The notes: generated by a model from the sequence alone, not told the origin. DNA of 32,626 nucleotides from Boseongicola sp. (GCA_028824715.1 JAPPCV010000091.1:1-32626); one strand, 5' to 3'. Positions 7,371 to 15,677 are shown, counted from the stretch's first letter. Translations and numbers: made by a program.

Positions 7371-9035
7371 CTACTCCTCCGCAAACCTGGCCCGGGTCCG
7401 GCCGCGATATCGTGCGGTGAATGCTTCGTCGATCTCGGAGCCGTCCACGAGGAAGGGAAGGATGCCCTTGCGCAGTGATCTCCCGCGCATGGCCTTGATG
7501 TCGTCCTCGGACCTGGTCACGCGCTGCGCCAGCCGCCGGCCCCATTGGGCAAGGCATCCGTAGAGCCGGTCGATCTCGCATTGATGCGAGTTTCCCTTGG
7601 CGAGGTCGTGAAACTCGTCCGGATCGGTTTCCAGATCGAAGAGCATTGGTCGAAAGCCCCCTTCGGCATGCATCATCTTGAACCGGCCATCGAAGACCAT
7701 GAAGAGCCGTGCATCGCGCGGCTCGAGACCGAGCTCGGTGCACTGCGGTGTTACGGAATAGTCGTATTCGCTGATGACGAATTCACGCCACGCCGGGGAC
7801 TCGCCTCGAATCAACGGCAGGAGCGAGCGGCCCTCGACGACATGGTCCGGCACCTTGCCGCCCGCAAACTCCACGAAAGTGGCGGCGAGATCGATGGACT
7901 CGACGAGAGCGTCACAGGTCCGGCCGCGGGTGTCGTCCGCGTCCGGGCGCGGGTCGTAGACTATGAGCGGGATCTTGACGCTTGGCTCGTGGAAGAGATC
8001 CTTTTCCCCCAGCCAGTGATCTCCCAGGTAGTCGCCGTGATCCGATGTCAGGACGATCATCGTGCTGTCCATCCGGCCCGTTGCCTCAAGGTGATCAAGC
8101 AACCTGCCCAGCTGATCGTCGCATTGCTTGATCAGGCCCATGTAGGCACGGACCGCCTTTTGCCGCGCCTCGTCATTCCGGAACGCGGCGGCGATGCGGT
8201 TTCCCATGTACGCGCCGAATACCGGGTGCGGGTCTTCTCGCTCGATCTCATGGCGTCTCGGCGCCGGAACTTGGTTCGGGCCGTACATTGCGTGATAAGG
8301 GGCCGGCACGATGTAGGGCCAATGCGGCTTGATATAGCTCAGATGCGCACACCAGGGTTCGGTCGCCTGGTCGACGAAACGGATGGCCTCGCGCGTAAGC
8401 CAGGGCGTTTCGCTGTCCTGTTCGCGGATGTTGGCAGGCTTGTCCGAATTGGCGAGCATCCATCCGCTGGCAATCTCGTCATCGTCTCTCCCGGCATTGG
8501 CAAAGTCGGCCCAGGGATTCGTGCCGGGGTAGCCCTTCGACCTGAGGTATTCGTTGTAGGGAGAGTGCCTTTCGTCATAGTACCCGTCCGGCCCTTCGCC
8601 CCAGAGTCCGTCGTCCCTGATCCAGGCATCAAAGCCGCACTCGGCCTGTCGCGCGCCTATGACGCTGTCGGGTGCAAGCCCGAGGCGAGCCATTCCTTCG
8701 GTGTCCGCCTTCATGTGCGTCTTGCCTATCAACCAGCAGCTCATGCCAAGGCGTCGCAGGTGGTCCCCAAGAGTCTGTTCACCGACCCTGATCGGAAACC
8801 CGTTCCACTGGGCGCCATGAGAGGAGACATAGCGGCCCGTGTAGAAGCTCATCCGGGACGCGCCGCAAACGGGCGACTGGGCATATGCGTTGGTGAACCG
8901 CACGCCCATCGAGGCGACGCGATCAAAGTTCGGCGTGCGCAAATGCGGATGCCCGGCGCAACTCAGGTAGTCGAAGCGCAGCTGGTCATGCATGACGAAG
9001 AGTATGTTCTTCGCAGTCTTTCCGGTCTTGCCCAT
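7371..9035 (-). CDS. Sulfatase (alkaline-phosphatase superfamily hydrolase)
   Basis: 554 residues from the chosen ATG at 9033-9035. An upstream extension to 9164 is open but looks non-coding, while the chosen start has an AGAGGA box about 11 nt upstream and begins directly before the conserved KNILFVMHDQLRFD. C57 in SPVCGASRMSFYTGR fits the C-x-(P/A)-x-R signature whose Cys is converted to formylglycine, the catalytic residue of type I sulfatases; here Ala replaces the usual Pro. D17 (MHDQ) and TSDHGDYLGDH are metal ligands, and the KTHM lysine/histidine is conserved. No signal peptide, so it acts in the cytoplasm on an imported sulfate ester. The substrate is unknown; choline-O-sulfate is suggested by the BetA-like neighbour. 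Phosphonate or phosphate monoester hydrolase activity is an alternative. Confidence 0.87.
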   Translation of the reverse strand: MGKTGKTAKNILFVMHDQLRFDYLSCAGHPHLRTPNFDRVASMGVRFTNAYAQSPVCGASRMSFYTGRYVSSHGAQWNGFPIRVGEQTLGDHLRRLGMSCWLIGKTHMKADTEGMARLGLAPDSVIGARQAECGFDAWIRDDGLWGEGPDGYYDERHSPYNEYLRSKGYPGTNPWADFANAGRDDDEIASGWMLANSDKPANIREQDSETPWLTREAIRFVDQATEPWCAHLSYIKPHWPYIVPAPYHAMYGPNQVPAPRRHEIEREDPHPVFGAYMGNRIAAAFRNDEARQKAVRAYMGLIKQCDDQLGRLLDHLEATGRMDSTMIVLTSDHGDYLGDHWLGEKDLFHEPSVKIPLIVYDPRPDADDTRGRTCDALVESIDLAATFVEFAGGKVPDHVVEGRSLLPLIRGESPAWREFVISEYDYSVTPQCTELGLEPRDARLFMVFDGRFKMMHAEGGFRPMLFDLETDPDEFHDLAKGNSHQCEIDRLYGCLAQWGRRLAQRVTRSEDDIKAMRGRSLRKGILPFLVDGSEIDEAFTARYRGRTRARFAEE

Positions 9036-9249
9036 TCTGGCGCGAATTCCTCTTTTCCGGCATCGTTGGTCGCATGAGCCCTGTTGCTTCGCAAGTTGCG
9101 ATTGGCAGGACAAGCGCTGGCATTTCGCATGACGATTCTGCCGTGGACTGCTATGCCCATCCACGCCATTTTGCCGAACTGGAAATCCGCATTGGCCGCG
9201 AACCAGTGATTGTCCTTCGTTTCGATCACCAACGAACGGGAGAACGAAA
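9036..9249. promoter_or_regulatory. Divergent promoter region between sulfatase and second SDR
   Basis: 214 bp between two genes transcribed away from each other. Both promoters of the catabolic block probably lie here, and any shared operator would too. I could not pick a convincing -35/-10 pair or palindrome. The plus-strand Shine-Dalgarno GGGAGA is just before the ATG at 9250. Confidence 0.4.
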
Positions 9250-10011
9250 ATGCGCCGGATCGTCGTAACCGCAGGTGCTTCCGGAATCGGGCGCGCGATC
9301 GCTGAACGGTTCCTTGCCGACGGGGATCAAGTTGCCATCTGCGACATCGATGAAGGGGCGGTCGCCGGATTCGCCTCGTCATGGCCGGCGGCAACGACCG
9401 CGGTGGCGGACGTCACGTCCGAAGCCGACATGGCGGCATTTCTCGGGGATGTCGAGGCTCGCTGGGGCGGGGTCGACGTGGTCTGCGCCAATGCCGGCAC
9501 GGGCGGACCCGCTGGCCGGATTGAGGACTTGGCTTACAGTGCATGGCAGCGCTGCGTCGCAACGAACTTGCATGGGAGCTTCCTGACATGCCGATGGGCA
9601 GCGCGCGTGATGCGTGCCGAAGGGGCTGGCCTGATTGTCCTGACAGCCTCGACGGCCGGGATTGCGGGCTATCCGCTCAGGAGTCCCTACGCCGCGGCAA
9701 AGTGGGCGCTTGTAGGCCTGACGAAGACCCTGGCGATGGAACTCGGGCCGGCAGGGGTTCGCGTCAATGCCGTCTGCCCCGGTGCGGTCGAGGGGCCGCG
9801 CATGGACAGGGTGGTCGCGATGGAAGCCGCCGCGCAGGGTGTCGACGAAGACGAAGTGCGGCGAAATCATGTGGCCAGCGTGTCGATGAAGACCTGGGTC
9901 ACGGTCGCAGACGTTGCAGGCACGATCCATTTCCTGGCTTCGGACGCGGCGTCGAAAATATCCGGCCAGATACTTGCCGTGGACGGCCACACCGAGACAC
10001 TCGCGCCATGA
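9250..10011 (+). CDS. Short-chain dehydrogenase/reductase (SDR), second copy
   Basis: 253 residues, classical SDR. TAGASGIG at 7-14 is the cofactor loop, D32 indicates NAD(H), NAG at 81-83, and S134, Y147, K151 (SPYAAAK) are catalytic. The ending GQILAVDGHTETLAP is typical of the family. It is only distantly similar to the other SDR of the block, so the two are not a recent duplication. A GGGAGA box precedes the ATG. It is divergent from the sulfatase-SDR operon and convergent with the BetA-like gene, 16 bp away. A role in handling the aldehyde or keto product of the block is possible; the sequence does not give the substrate. Confidence 0.88.
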   Translation: MRRIVVTAGASGIGRAIAERFLADGDQVAICDIDEGAVAGFASSWPAATTAVADVTSEADMAAFLGDVEARWGGVDVVCANAGTGGPAGRIEDLAYSAWQRCVATNLHGSFLTCRWAARVMRAEGAGLIVLTASTAGIAGYPLRSPYAAAKWALVGLTKTLAMELGPAGVRVNAVCPGAVEGPRMDRVVAMEAAAQGVDEDEVRRNHVASVSMKTWVTVADVAGTIHFLASDAASKISGQILAVDGHTETLAP

Positions 10012-10027
10012 TCAAGTCTCGGCGGGA

Positions 10028-11692
10028 CTATCGTTGTCGATTTTTCCAGTCGGGATGAATCCAGGGCTCAAGGTTGCTGGGCGCCAGGGGAGGGCGGCCG
10101 AGAATCGCGTCGGAGACCTTCTCGCCCACCATGATTGACGGCGCATTCAGGTTCCCGTTGGTGATTCTCGGAAAGACGGAGCTGTCCGCGAGCCGGAGCC
10201 CTTCGACCCCGATCACGCGCGCGTCCGCATCCACGACCGCCATCGGGTCGTCGCGCCGCCCCATTCGCGCCGTGCCGCAGGGATGGTAGGCGCTTTCGAC
10301 ATGATCCCGGATCACGGCATCGAGTTCCTCGTCGGTCTGGGCTTCTGGTCCGGGCAGCAACTCCCGACCATAGTATGGCGCAAACGCCGGCTGGGCGAAG
10401 ATCTCACGTGTCAGCCGGATGCCGGTTCGGAAGTCCCGCCAGTCGCTCTCATGGCTCATGTAGTTGAACCTGATTCGCGGTGGATCCTTCGGGTCCGCCG
10501 ACCGCAGCAGCACCTCGCCGCGGGAAAGGCTCCTCATCGGGCCGACATGGGCCTGAAAGCCATGCATCTTCGCCGCCATCCGACCGTCATACCCGATTGC
10601 CATCGGCAGGAAGTGGAACTGGAGGTCGGGATAGTCGACTCCTGCCGCAGAACGGATGAAGCCCGTGCTTTCGAACTGGTTCGAGGCGCCGGGGCCGCTG
10701 CGGGCGAGAAGCCAGCGCACGGCCACGTAGGCCTTTCCAGGGAGGTTCCAGTACTTGTAAAGGCTCACCGGCTGCGACGTGGCCGCCTGGACATAGAGCT
10801 CGAGGTGATCCTGAAGGTTCTGTCCGACGCCTTGCCTGTCCGCGACGGTCTCGATCCCGTGTTCGGCCAAATGTGCTGCAGGGCCTATGCCCGAGAGCAT
10901 GAGCAGCTTCGGGGAGTTAAGTGACGAGGCCGACAGAATGACTTCGACACGAGCGTGGATCACCTCGGTGCGTCCGGCGCGCTCGATCTCGACGCCGGTC
11001 GCCCGTGTTCCGTCAAAGGTGACTCGGTTCGCGTGGGCACGGACCAGCCTGCAATTCCCGGTCCGAAGCGCAGGCCTCAGATAGGCCTTGGCAGCGGACC
11101 ATCGCGCACCCTTCCATACTGTCATCTCGAAGGCGCCGAAGCCTTCCTGCTGGTGGCCATTGAAGTCGAGGGTCACGGGGTAGCCCGCTTGCCGCCCGGC
11201 CTCGACGAAGGCACGTGTCAGCGGATTGCGCCGTTGCCCGCGCGTGACATGCAGCGGTCCTCCCCGTCCACGCCACGCGTCGGAGCCGCCGCGTCCGCCA
11301 TCGTGCCAGTCTTCCATTCGCTGGAAGTAAGGCAGGACATCCGCGTAGCCCCAGCCGTCCGCTCCCAGGTCACGCCAGTGGTCGAAGTCGCGGGCATGGC
11401 CGCGCACGTAGACCATTCCGTTGATGGAACTCGATCCGCCAATCACCTTGCCGCGAGGAGTTGCCATGCACCGGTCGCCAAGGTGCGGTTCGGGGTCGCT
11501 CGCCAGGCCCCAATCGTAACGGCGCATTCTCATTGGATAGCTGAGCGCGCCAGGCATGTTGATGAGCGGCCCGCGGTCGCTGCCGCCGAATTCCACGACC
11601 ATGACCTGGCGACCGGCTTCGGCGAGTCGGTACGCCATCGCGCAACCCGCGCTGCCCGCGCCAACGATTACGTAGTCGGCTTCGACAGCCAT
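10028..11692 (-). CDS. betA: GMC-family FAD alcohol dehydrogenase, choline dehydrogenase-like
   Basis: 554 residues, matching choline dehydrogenase. GAGSAG at 11-16 starts the FAD-binding fold; the GMC signature [18 protein letters not shown] is at 81-98; the C-terminal [20 protein letters not shown] and [10 protein letters not shown] segments, with the catalytic His region, are strongly BetA-like, as is the [11 protein letters not shown] stretch. BetA oxidises choline to betaine aldehyde and can go on to glycine betaine, feeding electrons to the respiratory chain at the inner membrane. No betB, betI or choline transporter lies beside it, so the substrate could be another alcohol and the symbol marks the family. 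The start ATG (11690-11692) has GAAGG upstream. The gene ends 16 bp from the convergent SDR. Confidence 0.8.
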   Translation of the reverse strand: MAVEADYVIVGAGSAGCAMAYRLAEAGRQVMVVEFGGSDRGPLINMPGALSYPMRMRRYDWGLASDPEPHLGDRCMATPRGKVIGGSSSINGMVYVRGHARDFDHWRDLGADGWGYADVLPYFQRMEDWHDGGRGGSDAWRGRGGPLHVTRGQRRNPLTRAFVEAGRQAGYPVTLDFNGHQQEGFGAFEMTVWKGARWSAAKAYLRPALRTGNCRLVRAHANRVTFDGTRATGVEIERAGRTEVIHARVEVILSASSLNSPKLLMLSGIGPAAHLAEHGIETVADRQGVGQNLQDHLELYVQAATSQPVSLYKYWNLPGKAYVAVRWLLARSGPGASNQFESTGFIRSAAGVDYPDLQFHFLPMAIGYDGRMAAKMHGFQAHVGPMRSLSRGEVLLRSADPKDPPRIRFNYMSHESDWRDFRTGIRLTREIFAQPAFAPYYGRELLPGPEAQTDEELDAVIRDHVESAYHPCGTARMGRRDDPMAVVDADARVIGVEGLRLADSSVFPRITNGNLNAPSIMVGEKVSDAILGRPPLAPSNLEPWIHPDWKNRQR

Positions 11693-11901
11693 CGCGTCAT
11701 CGCCTTCGCGGACTCCGTCAAGTGACAGGCCGTTGCTGCCGGACCCCCGACGTGCGTGCCTTCAAGAAACGAAAATGCACCGGGTCTGCCCATGTCGGTC
11801 ATCCGTGCCACCGCCGCGAGACTTGCAGAGGAATTGCCGCACAGACTCATGGCCCGGCTTGCTGTCCTTTGCAAGGATTGAGTCCGACAGGCACTGACAG
11901 A

Positions 11902-11928
11902 AAGGGACCGATCAAGAATCGGTCCCTT
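11902..11928 (-). terminator. Strong hairpin terminator after the DUF1127 gene
   Basis: A perfect 11-bp stem, AAGGGACCGAT / ATCGGTCCCTT, with a 5-nt loop. On the minus strand the stem ends in CCCTT followed by TCTGTC, a short pyrimidine-rich tail. It lies 52 bp past the stop of the DUF1127 gene and upstream of the BetA-like gene on the same strand, so it separates the two transcripts. Confidence 0.8.
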
Positions 11929-11979
11929 CGGAATTCCGCACATTCCCTGCCTGGCATGCGCCAGAGGCTGGAATTCGGC

Positions 11980-12180
11980 CTACCTGCGTCCAAAGCAGAT
12001 CGAGTCGATGTCTCCACGGGAAATGCCGATGTCATCCAGTTCGTGCGTGCTCAGCCTGGACAGGACGGCGTGGGTGCGGCGTGCCTTGTTCCAGTGAATG
12101 ACGCCCGAGACAAGCCCGGACAGGGTCAATGGTGTGCCGCTGACATTGGCGGCTTTGCTGCGATTCATGGTGATGGCCAT
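11980..12180 (-). CDS. DUF1127 small protein
   Basis: 66 residues. The C-terminal segment HAVLSRLSTHELDDIGISRGDIDSI is the hallmark of DUF1127 (YjiS-like): an L-x-x-L-x-x-H-E-L-x-D-I-G-I-x-R-x-D-I pattern. Such small, basic, Arg-containing proteins are frequent in alphaproteobacteria; some members bind RNA and affect sRNA turnover and phosphate or stress responses, but the role of this one is unknown. The longer frame to 12246 is rejected because the ATG at 12178-12180 has AGAGGAG at the right distance. It is monocistronic: divergent from ruvC, and closed by the hairpin terminator at 11902-11928. Confidence 0.85.
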   Translation of the reverse strand: MAITMNRSKAANVSGTPLTLSGLVSGVIHWNKARRTHAVLSRLSTHELDDIGISRGDIDSICFGRR

Positions 12181-12488
12181 GGCCGTTCTCCTCTTGCTGG
12201 CGTTGCGTTTCGAGTCGCAACTAGAGGCGCGAAGCTGCCTGGACAAGGCTCAGAATCCGCATGTCCCGTATGCAGGAATTGCATATCTCCAGGACTGCCG
12301 TAAACCTTCAATATAATTGGAAAAAAGCGACATGCCTGGTGTCGCTTTCGAAGCCGGACGAGCGCGTTTCGAAGGCGGGACGTGGGCGTTGGCAAACTGG
12401 CGCGCTCAAGCGCTCATGCCAAAATTCTTGGCAGATATTCACGTTTTGTGCTAATTTCCAAGCGAGGTCAGCAGAGCAGGTCAGGAAA
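12181..12488. other. 308-bp divergent gap between the DUF1127 gene and ruvC
   Basis: No gene seen. The region should hold both promoters. Next to the DUF1127 start is a 6-bp inverted repeat, GTTGCG / CGCAAC, at 12202-12221, within its probable 5' leader. The ruvC-proximal side is AT-rich with a candidate promoter listed separately. I found no alphaproteobacterial LexA box (GTTC-N7-GTTC or GAAC-N7-GAAC) here. Confidence 0.5.
12428..12455 (+). promoter_or_regulatory. Candidate promoter of ruvCAB
   Basis: TTGGCA at 12428-12433, a 16-nt spacer, and GCTAAT at 12450-12455 (four of six matches to TATAAT) in an otherwise AT-enriched stretch 34 bp before the ruvC ATG. The placement is right for a short leader; the match is moderate. 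Confidence 0.35.
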
Positions 12489-12974
12489 ATGCGCGTAATG
12501 GGACTGGATCCGGGGCTTCGCGCCCTTGGATGGGGAGTCATCGAGACCTCCGGGTCGCGGCTGACTCATGTTGCGAACGGCATCTGCCGGACCGGGACGG
12601 GGCCGCTCGGGTCCCGGCTTGTGTCATTGTTCGAGCAGCTTTCCGAAGTCTGGGAGCGACACTCGCCCGACGCGGCGGCGGTGGAGCACACATTCGTCAA
12701 CAAGGATGGTGCGTCCACCCTCAAGCTGGGACAGGCGCGGGGCATCGCGATGCTGGTGCCGGCTCGTGCGGGTGTCGAGGTTGGGGAATATGCCCCCAAT
12801 GCCGTGAAGAAGGCGGTCGTCGGTGTCGGGCACGCCGACAAGCGACAGATCGAGCACATGGTGCGGCTGCAGCTGCCCGGAGCGCAAATATCCGGGCAGG
12901 ACGCCGCCGACGCGCTCGCCGTCGCGATTTGCCATGCGCACATGTCCCAAAGCCGTGCGTTGGTGATGGCATGA
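12489..12974 (+). CDS. ruvC: Holliday junction endonuclease RuvC
   Basis: 161 residues. RuvC cuts Holliday junctions symmetrically as a dimer after RuvAB branch migration. The start [16 protein letters not shown] places catalytic D7 in its usual position; the second acid is the Glu in [10 protein letters not shown], and the last two are in [16 protein letters not shown]. The open frame extends upstream to 12261, but that part has no family character; the ATG at 12489 with an upstream CAGG is preferred, and the ATG at 12498 is too far in. The stop overlaps the ruvA start as ATGA. First gene of a ruvC-ruvA-ruvB operon. Confidence 0.95.
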   Translation: MRVMGLDPGLRALGWGVIETSGSRLTHVANGICRTGTGPLGSRLVSLFEQLSEVWERHSPDAAAVEHTFVNKDGASTLKLGQARGIAMLVPARAGVEVGEYAPNAVKKAVVGVGHADKRQIEHMVRLQLPGAQISGQDAADALAVAICHAHMSQSRALVMA

Positions 12975-13612
12975 TCGGGCGCCTGTCCGGCCGGATTGAC
13001 TATCGTGCAAGCGATCACGTGCTCCTGGACGTTGGAGGCGTGGGATATGTCGTGTTCGTGAGCGAGCGGACGCTGGCGGCGTTGCCCGGGACCGGAGAGG
13101 CGGCGTCACTGTATACGGATCTCCTCGTGCGCGAAGATCTCCTGCAGCTCTTCGGGTTCCTGACGCCGGTGGAGCGTGAGTGGCACAGGCTCCTGATGGG
13201 CGTTCAGGGAATTGGGGCGCGGGCCTCCATGGCGATTCTCGGGACATTGGGCCCGGACGCCGTGGCACGTGCGATCGCCCTCGGCGACTGGGCGTCGATC
13301 AGGGCGGCACCGGGCGTGGGTCCCAAGATCGCGCAGAGGGTCGTGAACGAGCTCAAGGGCAAGGTGCCCGACATGATGGTGATGCAGGGCGGCGCGCGCC
13401 TCGTATCTGACGCCAGTTCGGATGTCGGGCCGGTACCGGAACCGGTGCCCGGAGCGGCTTGGCAGGCGGAAGCGCTTTCTGCGCTTCAGAATCTCGGCTA
13501 CGCTCCCGGAGAGGCGTCAGCGGCGGTGGCCGAGGCGGCCGGAATGACCGAAGGGGCTGACACCGCGACGCTGATCCGCGAGGCATTGAAGAGATTGGCC
13601 CCGAAAGCATGA
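12971..13612 (+). CDS. ruvA: Holliday junction DNA helicase subunit RuvA
   Basis: 213 residues. RuvA tetramers bind the four-way junction and load RuvB motors. The start MIGRLSGRI and the OB-fold domain (1-62, with [12 protein letters not shown]) are typical; two helix-hairpin-helix motifs follow, [13 protein letters not shown] (about 76-88) and [19 protein letters not shown] (about 111-129); then an acidic/proline linker and the C-terminal RuvB-binding domain III (about 163-210, with [12 protein letters not shown]). The start overlaps ruvC by four bases, so translation is coupled. Confidence 0.95.
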   Translation: MIGRLSGRIDYRASDHVLLDVGGVGYVVFVSERTLAALPGTGEAASLYTDLLVREDLLQLFGFLTPVEREWHRLLMGVQGIGARASMAILGTLGPDAVARAIALGDWASIRAAPGVGPKIAQRVVNELKGKVPDMMVMQGGARLVSDASSDVGPVPEPVPGAAWQAEALSALQNLGYAPGEASAAVAEAAGMTEGADTATLIREALKRLAPKA

Positions 13613-13676
13613 ATCCTTGTCCGGATAGCGCGTTCCAATGCCAGCGCCTTCGTGGCGTTCGTCAGGAGGGCTCGAA

Positions 13677-14699
13677 GTGAGCGTGCCGGATCCGACCCTT
13701 CGCCCGGAAGCAAGACCCGAGGATGCGGACCGCGCGCTCCGACCCAGGATGCTTGACGATTTCATCGGCCAAGCAGAGGCGAGGGGGAACCTTCGCGTGT
13801 TCATTGAAAGTGCGAAGCAGCGCGGCGAGGCGATGGACCATGCTCTGTTTCACGGCCCGCCGGGACTTGGGAAGACGACTCTTGCCCGGATCATGGCGCG
13901 CGAGCTCGGGGTCAGTTTTCGCATGACTTCCGGCCCCGTCCTGGCAAAGGCGGGAGACCTTGCGGCGATCCTGACCAATCTCGATGCCCGCGATGTCCTC
14001 TTCATCGACGAGATTCACCGATTGCATCCGGCGGTGGAAGAGGTGCTCTACCCCGCGATGGAGGATTTCGAGCTTGACCTCGTGATCGGCGAGGGGCCGG
14101 CCGCGAGAACGGTTCGAATCGAGTTGCAGCCCTTCACTCTCGTGGGCGCCACAACCAGATTGGGACTCCTGACGACCCCTCTGCGCGACCGGTTCGGAAT
14201 TCCCGTCCGGCTGCAGTTCTACTCGGACGACGAACTTCACGAGATTGTCTCGCGCGGTGCCCGTCTCATGGGGGTCGAGACCGGAGAAGGCGGTGCACAC
14301 GAAATCGCGCGCCGGGCCCGTGGCACACCAAGAATTGCAGGCCGGCTGCTGCGGCGGGTCGTGGACTTCGCCGTTGTCGAATCGGACGGCCGATTGACGC
14401 GTGAACTGGCTGACGGTGCGTTGACCCGGCTAGGCGTTGACGGCCGTGGGCTTGACGGCGCGGACAGGAAGTATCTCTCCTTGATCGCGGAAAACTACCA
14501 GGGCGGACCTGTTGGCGCGGACACGATCTCGGCGGCGATGTCGGAAAGCAGGGATGCGATCGATGAGGTCATCGAGCCGTACCTGCTTCAACAGGGCCTG
14601 ATCCAGAGGACGCCGCGGGGACGGATGCTGACCGCCAACGCCTGGAAGCATCTGGGACTCTCTCCCCCCGATTCATCCAGACAGGGTGTGTTGCTGTGA
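13677..14699 (+). CDS. ruvB: Holliday junction branch-migration ATPase RuvB
   Basis: 340 residues. RuvB hexamers pump DNA through RuvA-bound junctions. AAA+ marks are visible: Walker [10 protein letters not shown], Walker [10 protein letters not shown], sensor 1 GATTRLG (about 155), Arg finger region LRDRFG and sensor 2 [12 protein letters not shown], followed by a winged-helix domain ending RTPRGRMLT. The frame is open from an ATG at 13638, but the GTG at 13677-13679 has AGGAGGG (13664-13670) 6 nt upstream and gives the normal N-terminus [20 protein letters not shown]. It follows ruvA by 64 bp. In related genomes ybgC-tolQ often comes next; here about 4.6 kb of accessory DNA intervenes. Confidence 0.95.
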   Translation: MSVPDPTLRPEARPEDADRALRPRMLDDFIGQAEARGNLRVFIESAKQRGEAMDHALFHGPPGLGKTTLARIMARELGVSFRMTSGPVLAKAGDLAAILTNLDARDVLFIDEIHRLHPAVEEVLYPAMEDFELDLVIGEGPAARTVRIELQPFTLVGATTRLGLLTTPLRDRFGIPVRLQFYSDDELHEIVSRGARLMGVETGEGGAHEIARRARGTPRIAGRLLRRVVDFAVVESDGRLTRELADGALTRLGVDGRGLDGADRKYLSLIAENYQGGPVGADTISAAMSESRDAIDEVIEPYLLQQGLIQRTPRGRMLTANAWKHLGLSPPDSSRQGVLL

Positions 14700-14882
14700 G
14701 GTCTGCACGCCATGCGTGGCGGTCACGGAAGCGGAGGTCGGGCCGTGGCTTCCAGCGCACGACCCGGGATCGCAGCGGTCTTGCACAGTCACGCTGGGAG
14801 TCCCGTCCTTGCATCTTTGGCGCCGGGAGATGTCTCGCGGCGCAGCAGGACGTAATCTTGTCGACCTTGCCGTCCGCGTTGA

Positions 14883-14913
14883 ATTCATTGGGGATTGTAC
14901 CGTTGACTGAAAC
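14883..14913 (+). repeat. Inverted repeat, left arm
   Basis: Left arm of a 31-bp inverted repeat. The inner 14 bases, CCGTTGACTGAAAC at 14900-14913, are the perfect reverse complement of 15123-15136. Over the full 31 bases 26 match, and four of the five differences are transitions. The two arms enclose 209 bp. Confidence 0.85.
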
Positions 14914-15122
14914 TTCGGAATGGGCCACGTTCGGGACCATCCGGAAGGGCAAGTTTCCGGGCAATCTTCTTCAGGATTTGGGCCGATGGCCCCGTGAACG
15001 ACCGCCGCGTGGGCGGGAAGACAAGACGAGGCGTCCGGGACCGGCGCATCTGCACGACGAGAGGCGTTTGCATCGGCAGCCTCACCGACCCGTGAAATCA
15101 GCCTGAGACTGCAATGTGCCGC

Positions 15123-15153
15123 GTTTCAGTCAACGGCATGATTCCCATTGAAT
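15123..15153 (-). repeat. Inverted repeat, right arm
   Basis: Right arm of the pair, beginning GTTTCAGTCAACGG at 15123-15136. It extends into the DUF5131-like remnant. No flanking target-site duplication is obvious next to either arm. Confidence 0.85.
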
Positions 15154-15218
15154 GGACGGATGCCACCTCAAATCCCGTGGCAGGCTGCGTCTTCCCCGCA
15201 AGACGGGTCGCGCGTTGA
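15138..15218 (+). pseudogene. Remnant of a DUF5131-like (phage Gp37/Gp68) protein start
   Basis: An ATG at 15138 begins a 26-codon frame whose segment IEWTDATSNPVAGC closely matches the conserved N-terminus of DUF5131 proteins (IEWTDATWNPVTGC, from memory). DUF5131 proteins are phage- and mobile-element-linked and normally continue with a Cys-rich S-P-G-C-x-x-C-Y-A segment. Here the frame loses all resemblance after GC and stops at 15216-15218. The rest of the gene is not found downstream, where hipBA begins. The short length means chance similarity cannot be fully excluded. Confidence 0.5.
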
Positions 15219-15333
15219 GCGCGGAATTCGGGCAGTCTCGCCGCACGAAGGGCGCCGCATTGCCGAAGAAGGCGTGACCTGGTTGGTTGCTCCCGCGAGC
15301 GAACTCCGGCTTAAGACATGTTTGAAATCAGCC

Positions 15334-15380
15334 TTGCCTTTCCCGGATTTCGCGCCATTGTAAAACTTCTTTGAAATCCG
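15334..15380 (+). promoter_or_regulatory. Candidate hipBA promoter and HipB operator
   Basis: An 8-bp inverted repeat, CGGATTTC (15344-15351) and GAAATCCG (15373-15380), with a 21-bp spacer lies just before hipB. A further direct copy of TTTGAAATC is at 15321-15329, matching 15370-15378. A possible -35 TTGCCT (15334-15339) and -10 TGTAAA (15359-15364) sit around and between the arms. A repressor bound here would block transcription, as expected for autoregulation by HipB/HipAB. The promoter spacing (19 nt) is long, so the -10 assignment is tentative. Confidence 0.45.
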
Positions 15381-15395
15381 CTCCGGGAGACGGAC

Positions 15396-15677
15396 ATGCC
15401 CGAAGACGATTCCCTCGCCCGCAGGCTCGGGAGTGCCATCAGGAAGGAGCGTCTGGCACAAGGGTTGCGCCAGACCGACCTCTCGCTCGTCAGCGGCGTC
15501 GCGGCGCCGACCATATCCGACATCGAGAACGCGGCCAGGGACACCCGTCTCTCGTCCGTCCAGCGTCTCATGGATGCTCTCCTGCTCGACCCGGAAACGG
15601 CCCTGACAGGGAAGCGGCCCGAGAGGACTCCGCTTTCTCGCGACGTGGAACCTTACGACCTGAGCGTTCCGCGATGA
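15396..15677 (+). CDS. hipB: HipB-like antitoxin, XRE-family repressor
   Basis: 93 residues. An XRE/Cro helix-turn-helix spans about residues 8-65: LGSAIRKERLAQGLRQTDLS, then VSGVAAPTISDIENA as recognition helix region. HipB dimers bind HipA, neutralise it, and repress their own operon. The C-terminal tail (about 68-93) is Pro/Arg-rich, where HipB proteins carry a flexible segment. A GGGAGA box is 5 nt before the ATG. The stop overlaps the hipA start as ATGA (15674-15677), typical of a toxin-antitoxin operon with the antitoxin first. Confidence 0.88.
   Translation: MPEDDSLARRLGSAIRKERLAQGLRQTDLSLVSGVAAPTISDIENAARDTRLSSVQRLMDALLLDPETALTGKRPERTPLSRDVEPYDLSVPR

Larger units (their letters stand above)
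14700..15395. other. 696-bp gap between ruvB and hipB with remnants
   Basis: No intact gene. It holds a pair of imperfect 31-bp inverted repeats (14883-14913 and 15123-15153), a short DUF5131-like N-terminal remnant overlapping the right repeat (15138-15218), and the hipBA promoter/operator region (about 15320-15380). The minus-strand frame crossing the left repeat has no family I can name. The composition and broken reading frames suggest decayed accessory DNA. Confidence 0.6.

Noticed and set aside
7545-9077. 510-residue plus-strand open frame opposite the sulfatase
   Set aside because: Shadow frame; the sulfatase on the minus strand has its catalytic and metal motifs intact.
12181-12488. 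LexA/SOS box before ruvC
   Set aside because: No GTTC-N7-GTTC or GAAC-N7-GAAC pair could be found in the gap.
14569-14964. 131-residue minus-strand frame crossing the left inverted-repeat arm
   Set aside because: Overlaps the end of ruvB, lacks a recognisable family or ribosome site; only the repeat itself is reported.
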